Positions 61,232 through 64,000 of a stretch of DNA of 64,000 nucleotides are shown one piece after another. The translations under genes were made by a program, and so were the position numbers. Origin of the DNA: an uncultured Roseovarius sp. (GTDB lineage: Bacteria > Pseudomonadota > Alphaproteobacteria > Rhodobacterales > Rhodobacteraceae); the NCBI GenBank assembly GCA_947497295.1, contig CANMFU010000006.1, forward strand, positions 1 through 64,000, written 5' to 3'. A model generated the notes under the pieces. The model saw nothing but the letters and a program-made list of their open reading frames with translations, was not told where the DNA came from and made no database searches. The first letter of the stretch is position 1. Each line of letters opens with the position of its first letter.

Positions 61232-62164
61232 TCAATAAAGTGGCTGAACCCATCCGATCACGACCGATACCGTAAGCGCCGCCAGTACTGTCGAAATTAG
61301 GATCGACGCCGACACCCGCTGGGGTGCCACGCCGTAATGCTGCGCCAACATGTAGACATTTCCGGCAACCGGCAGCGATGCGGCGGCAATCATCACGGCC
61401 GCAGAGTAGGGTGCGACATCGAAAACGAGCAACGCTGCGACCGCCACAGCGGCGGGGTGCAGCACCAGTTTGCAAAATGACAGCCAACCCGCGACATAAG
61501 GCCGCTCGGCCGATTTTCCGGCCAGCGACGCGCCGATGGCAAACAACGCGCCGGGCGTTGCGGCGCCGCCAAGGATCAGCAGAAACTCGTTGAGTGGACC
61601 GGGGATCGGCAGCCGCAAGCCTGACCATACCAGCCCCAGGACGATCGACACGATCATCGGGTTTTTCAGCAGGCCCAGCCCCACTGTGCCCAAAACAGCG
61701 GGCCGCATACGCCCATCACGCGTGCCGGTGATGACGATCACGATCAGCGCGCCGAACACTATCAAATCAACGGCCAGAACCATCATCACAGCCGCAATCG
61801 CGGCCTCACCCATCAGAATCGCCAGCATCGGTAGGCCCAGAAATCCCACATTGCCAACAACCGCGCATTGCGCCTCCACCGCTGCCTCCTCGGCGCGCGC
61901 GCCCCGCGTCAGCGAAACCGCCGTGACCAGAAGATACACTGCTCCCGAGCCGCACAGATAGGCCAGCACAAAGGCAGGATCGAATACTTCCCGCAGGCTC
62001 AGATTGGCTGAGAACCGCAGCAACATGGCCGACAACGCGAAATAGAACACAAACTTGGTCAACCACGCTGTGGCCTCGGCCGTAAAAAAGCCGCTGCGCC
62101 CCGCGCCGTAGCCCAGCGCGATGACCATAAAAAACGGCAATGTCTGAATGAATATGGCGGCCAT
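61232..62164 (-). CDS. AEC family transporter
   Basis: A 310-residue auxin-efflux-carrier-type permease with about ten hydrophobic segments: PFFMVIALGYGAGRSGFFTA, LTKFVFYFALSAMLLRFSAN, GNVGFLGLPMLAILMG, LLKNPMIVSIVLGLVWSG and TPGALFAIGASLAG. Bacterial members carry malate, malonate or related acids. The ATG at 62164 is chosen over a frame to 62197. A class A element lies between valS and this gene. Confidence 0.92.
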   Translation of the reverse strand: MAAIFIQTLPFFMVIALGYGAGRSGFFTAEATAWLTKFVFYFALSAMLLRFSANLSLREVFDPAFVLAYLCGSGAVYLLVTAVSLTRGARAEEAAVEAQCAVVGNVGFLGLPMLAILMGEAAIAAVMMVLAVDLIVFGALIVIVITGTRDGRMRPAVLGTVGLGLLKNPMIVSIVLGLVWSGLRLPIPGPLNEFLLILGGAATPGALFAIGASLAGKSAERPYVAGWLSFCKLVLHPAAVAVAALLVFDVAPYSAAVMIAAASLPVAGNVYMLAQHYGVAPQRVSASILISTVLAALTVSVVIGWVQPLY

Positions 62165-62229
62165 GCCCCTTGGTATCAGTAGGGAGGGCGGCGTCAATCG
62201 CCGCGCTCGCGTCCTGCTTGGTCATGCCC

Positions 62230-62270
62230 TTTCTTCTTGCTCAAAATATCCCCGCCGGAGGCTCCCCGGC
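62230..62270 (-). repeat. intergenic hairpin-tail element, copy 9 (class A), after valS
   Basis: On the minus strand a short GCCGG/CCGGC stem (62254-62270) is followed by GGGGATATTTTGAGCAAGAA and GAAA. The tail nearly matches the livG-livF copy. It lies 35 bases past the valS stop on the sense strand. Confidence 0.8.
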
Positions 62271-62305
62271 TTGCAGAAAATGCCGCCGCCGGGGGGGCGA
62301 GCAGC

Positions 62306-64000
<1,695 letters not shown>

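Overview
The window reads as chromosomal DNA of a marine alphaproteobacterium of the Rhodobacterales (Roseobacter group). I base this on high GC, dense short operons joined by ATGA/GTGA overlaps, and the gene families present: L-malyl-CoA lyase, COQ9, DUF2237, DUF1244, pseudoazurin, a DUF5928-type glycosyltransferase and many ABC/TRAP uptake systems. This is inference from gene content; there is no rRNA in the window to settle the species. The window opens inside an IS5-family insertion sequence and closes inside valS.

Layout. 1-460: left-truncated IS5-type element with a frameshifted transposase. 461-899: no recognisable gene, ending at a tRNA-Pro(CGG). 1-9.8 kb: leuB, a GNAT acetyltransferase, an OmpA-type lipoprotein, Ada-type DNA repair methyltransferase, nth plus adenosine kinase, a divergent sulfotransferase/glycosyltransferase pair, HIT and ABM proteins. 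9.8-13.8 kb: two exported small proteins (HbpS/GlcG-like and transthyretin-like), rplY-pth, DUF2237, pseudoazurin. 13.9-19.4 kb: a complete branched-chain-type ABC importer. 19.6-20.3 kb: an AT-rich orphan membrane protein. 20.5-22.9 kb: a polar amino acid ABC importer. 23.2-27.0 kb: polysaccharide export lipoprotein, gpsA, sugar transferase and epimerase. 27.1-34.0 kb: a second branched-chain-type importer with two paralogous binding proteins. 34.1-36.1 kb: Na+/alanine-type symporter plus universal stress protein. 36.3-41.3 kb: AstE/AspA-type deacylase, a membrane protein and a three-gene TRAP transporter. 41.5-42.5 kb: an AT-rich orphan GHKL ATPase. 42.6-50.3 kb: rpsU, COQ9, quinone oxidoreductase, sialidase-like protein with a membrane partner, rplT-rpmI, pyk, and an N-formylglutamate amidohydrolase operon. 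50.4-53.3 kb: a dat-dgcA-dgcN cassette for D-amino acids. 53.5-64 kb: mcl1, ornithine cyclodeaminase/HAD/DMT/YaiI operon, LysE exporter, sthA-fghA, AEC transporter, valS.

How it fits together. Much of the window serves scavenging of small organic nitrogen and carbon compounds: two HAAT-type importers, one polar amino acid importer, one alanine-type symporter, one TRAP system, and LysE, DMT and AEC carriers. These sit beside enzymes that could use such substrates (D-glutamate route, ornithine cyclodeaminase, N-formylglutamate amidohydrolase, AstE-like deacylase). Surface chemistry is represented by the sulfotransferase/DUF5928 pair and the export/phosphoglycosyltransferase genes.

The most unusual signal is not a gene. 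Nine short elements, in three sequence classes, each lie just downstream of a gene and on that gene's sense strand. Most consist of a hairpin followed by a tail such as GGATATTTGGAGCAAGAAGA. Two copies of one class have different stem sequences that nevertheless pair, which points to selection on RNA structure. Two copies sit inside operons directly before the next start codon.
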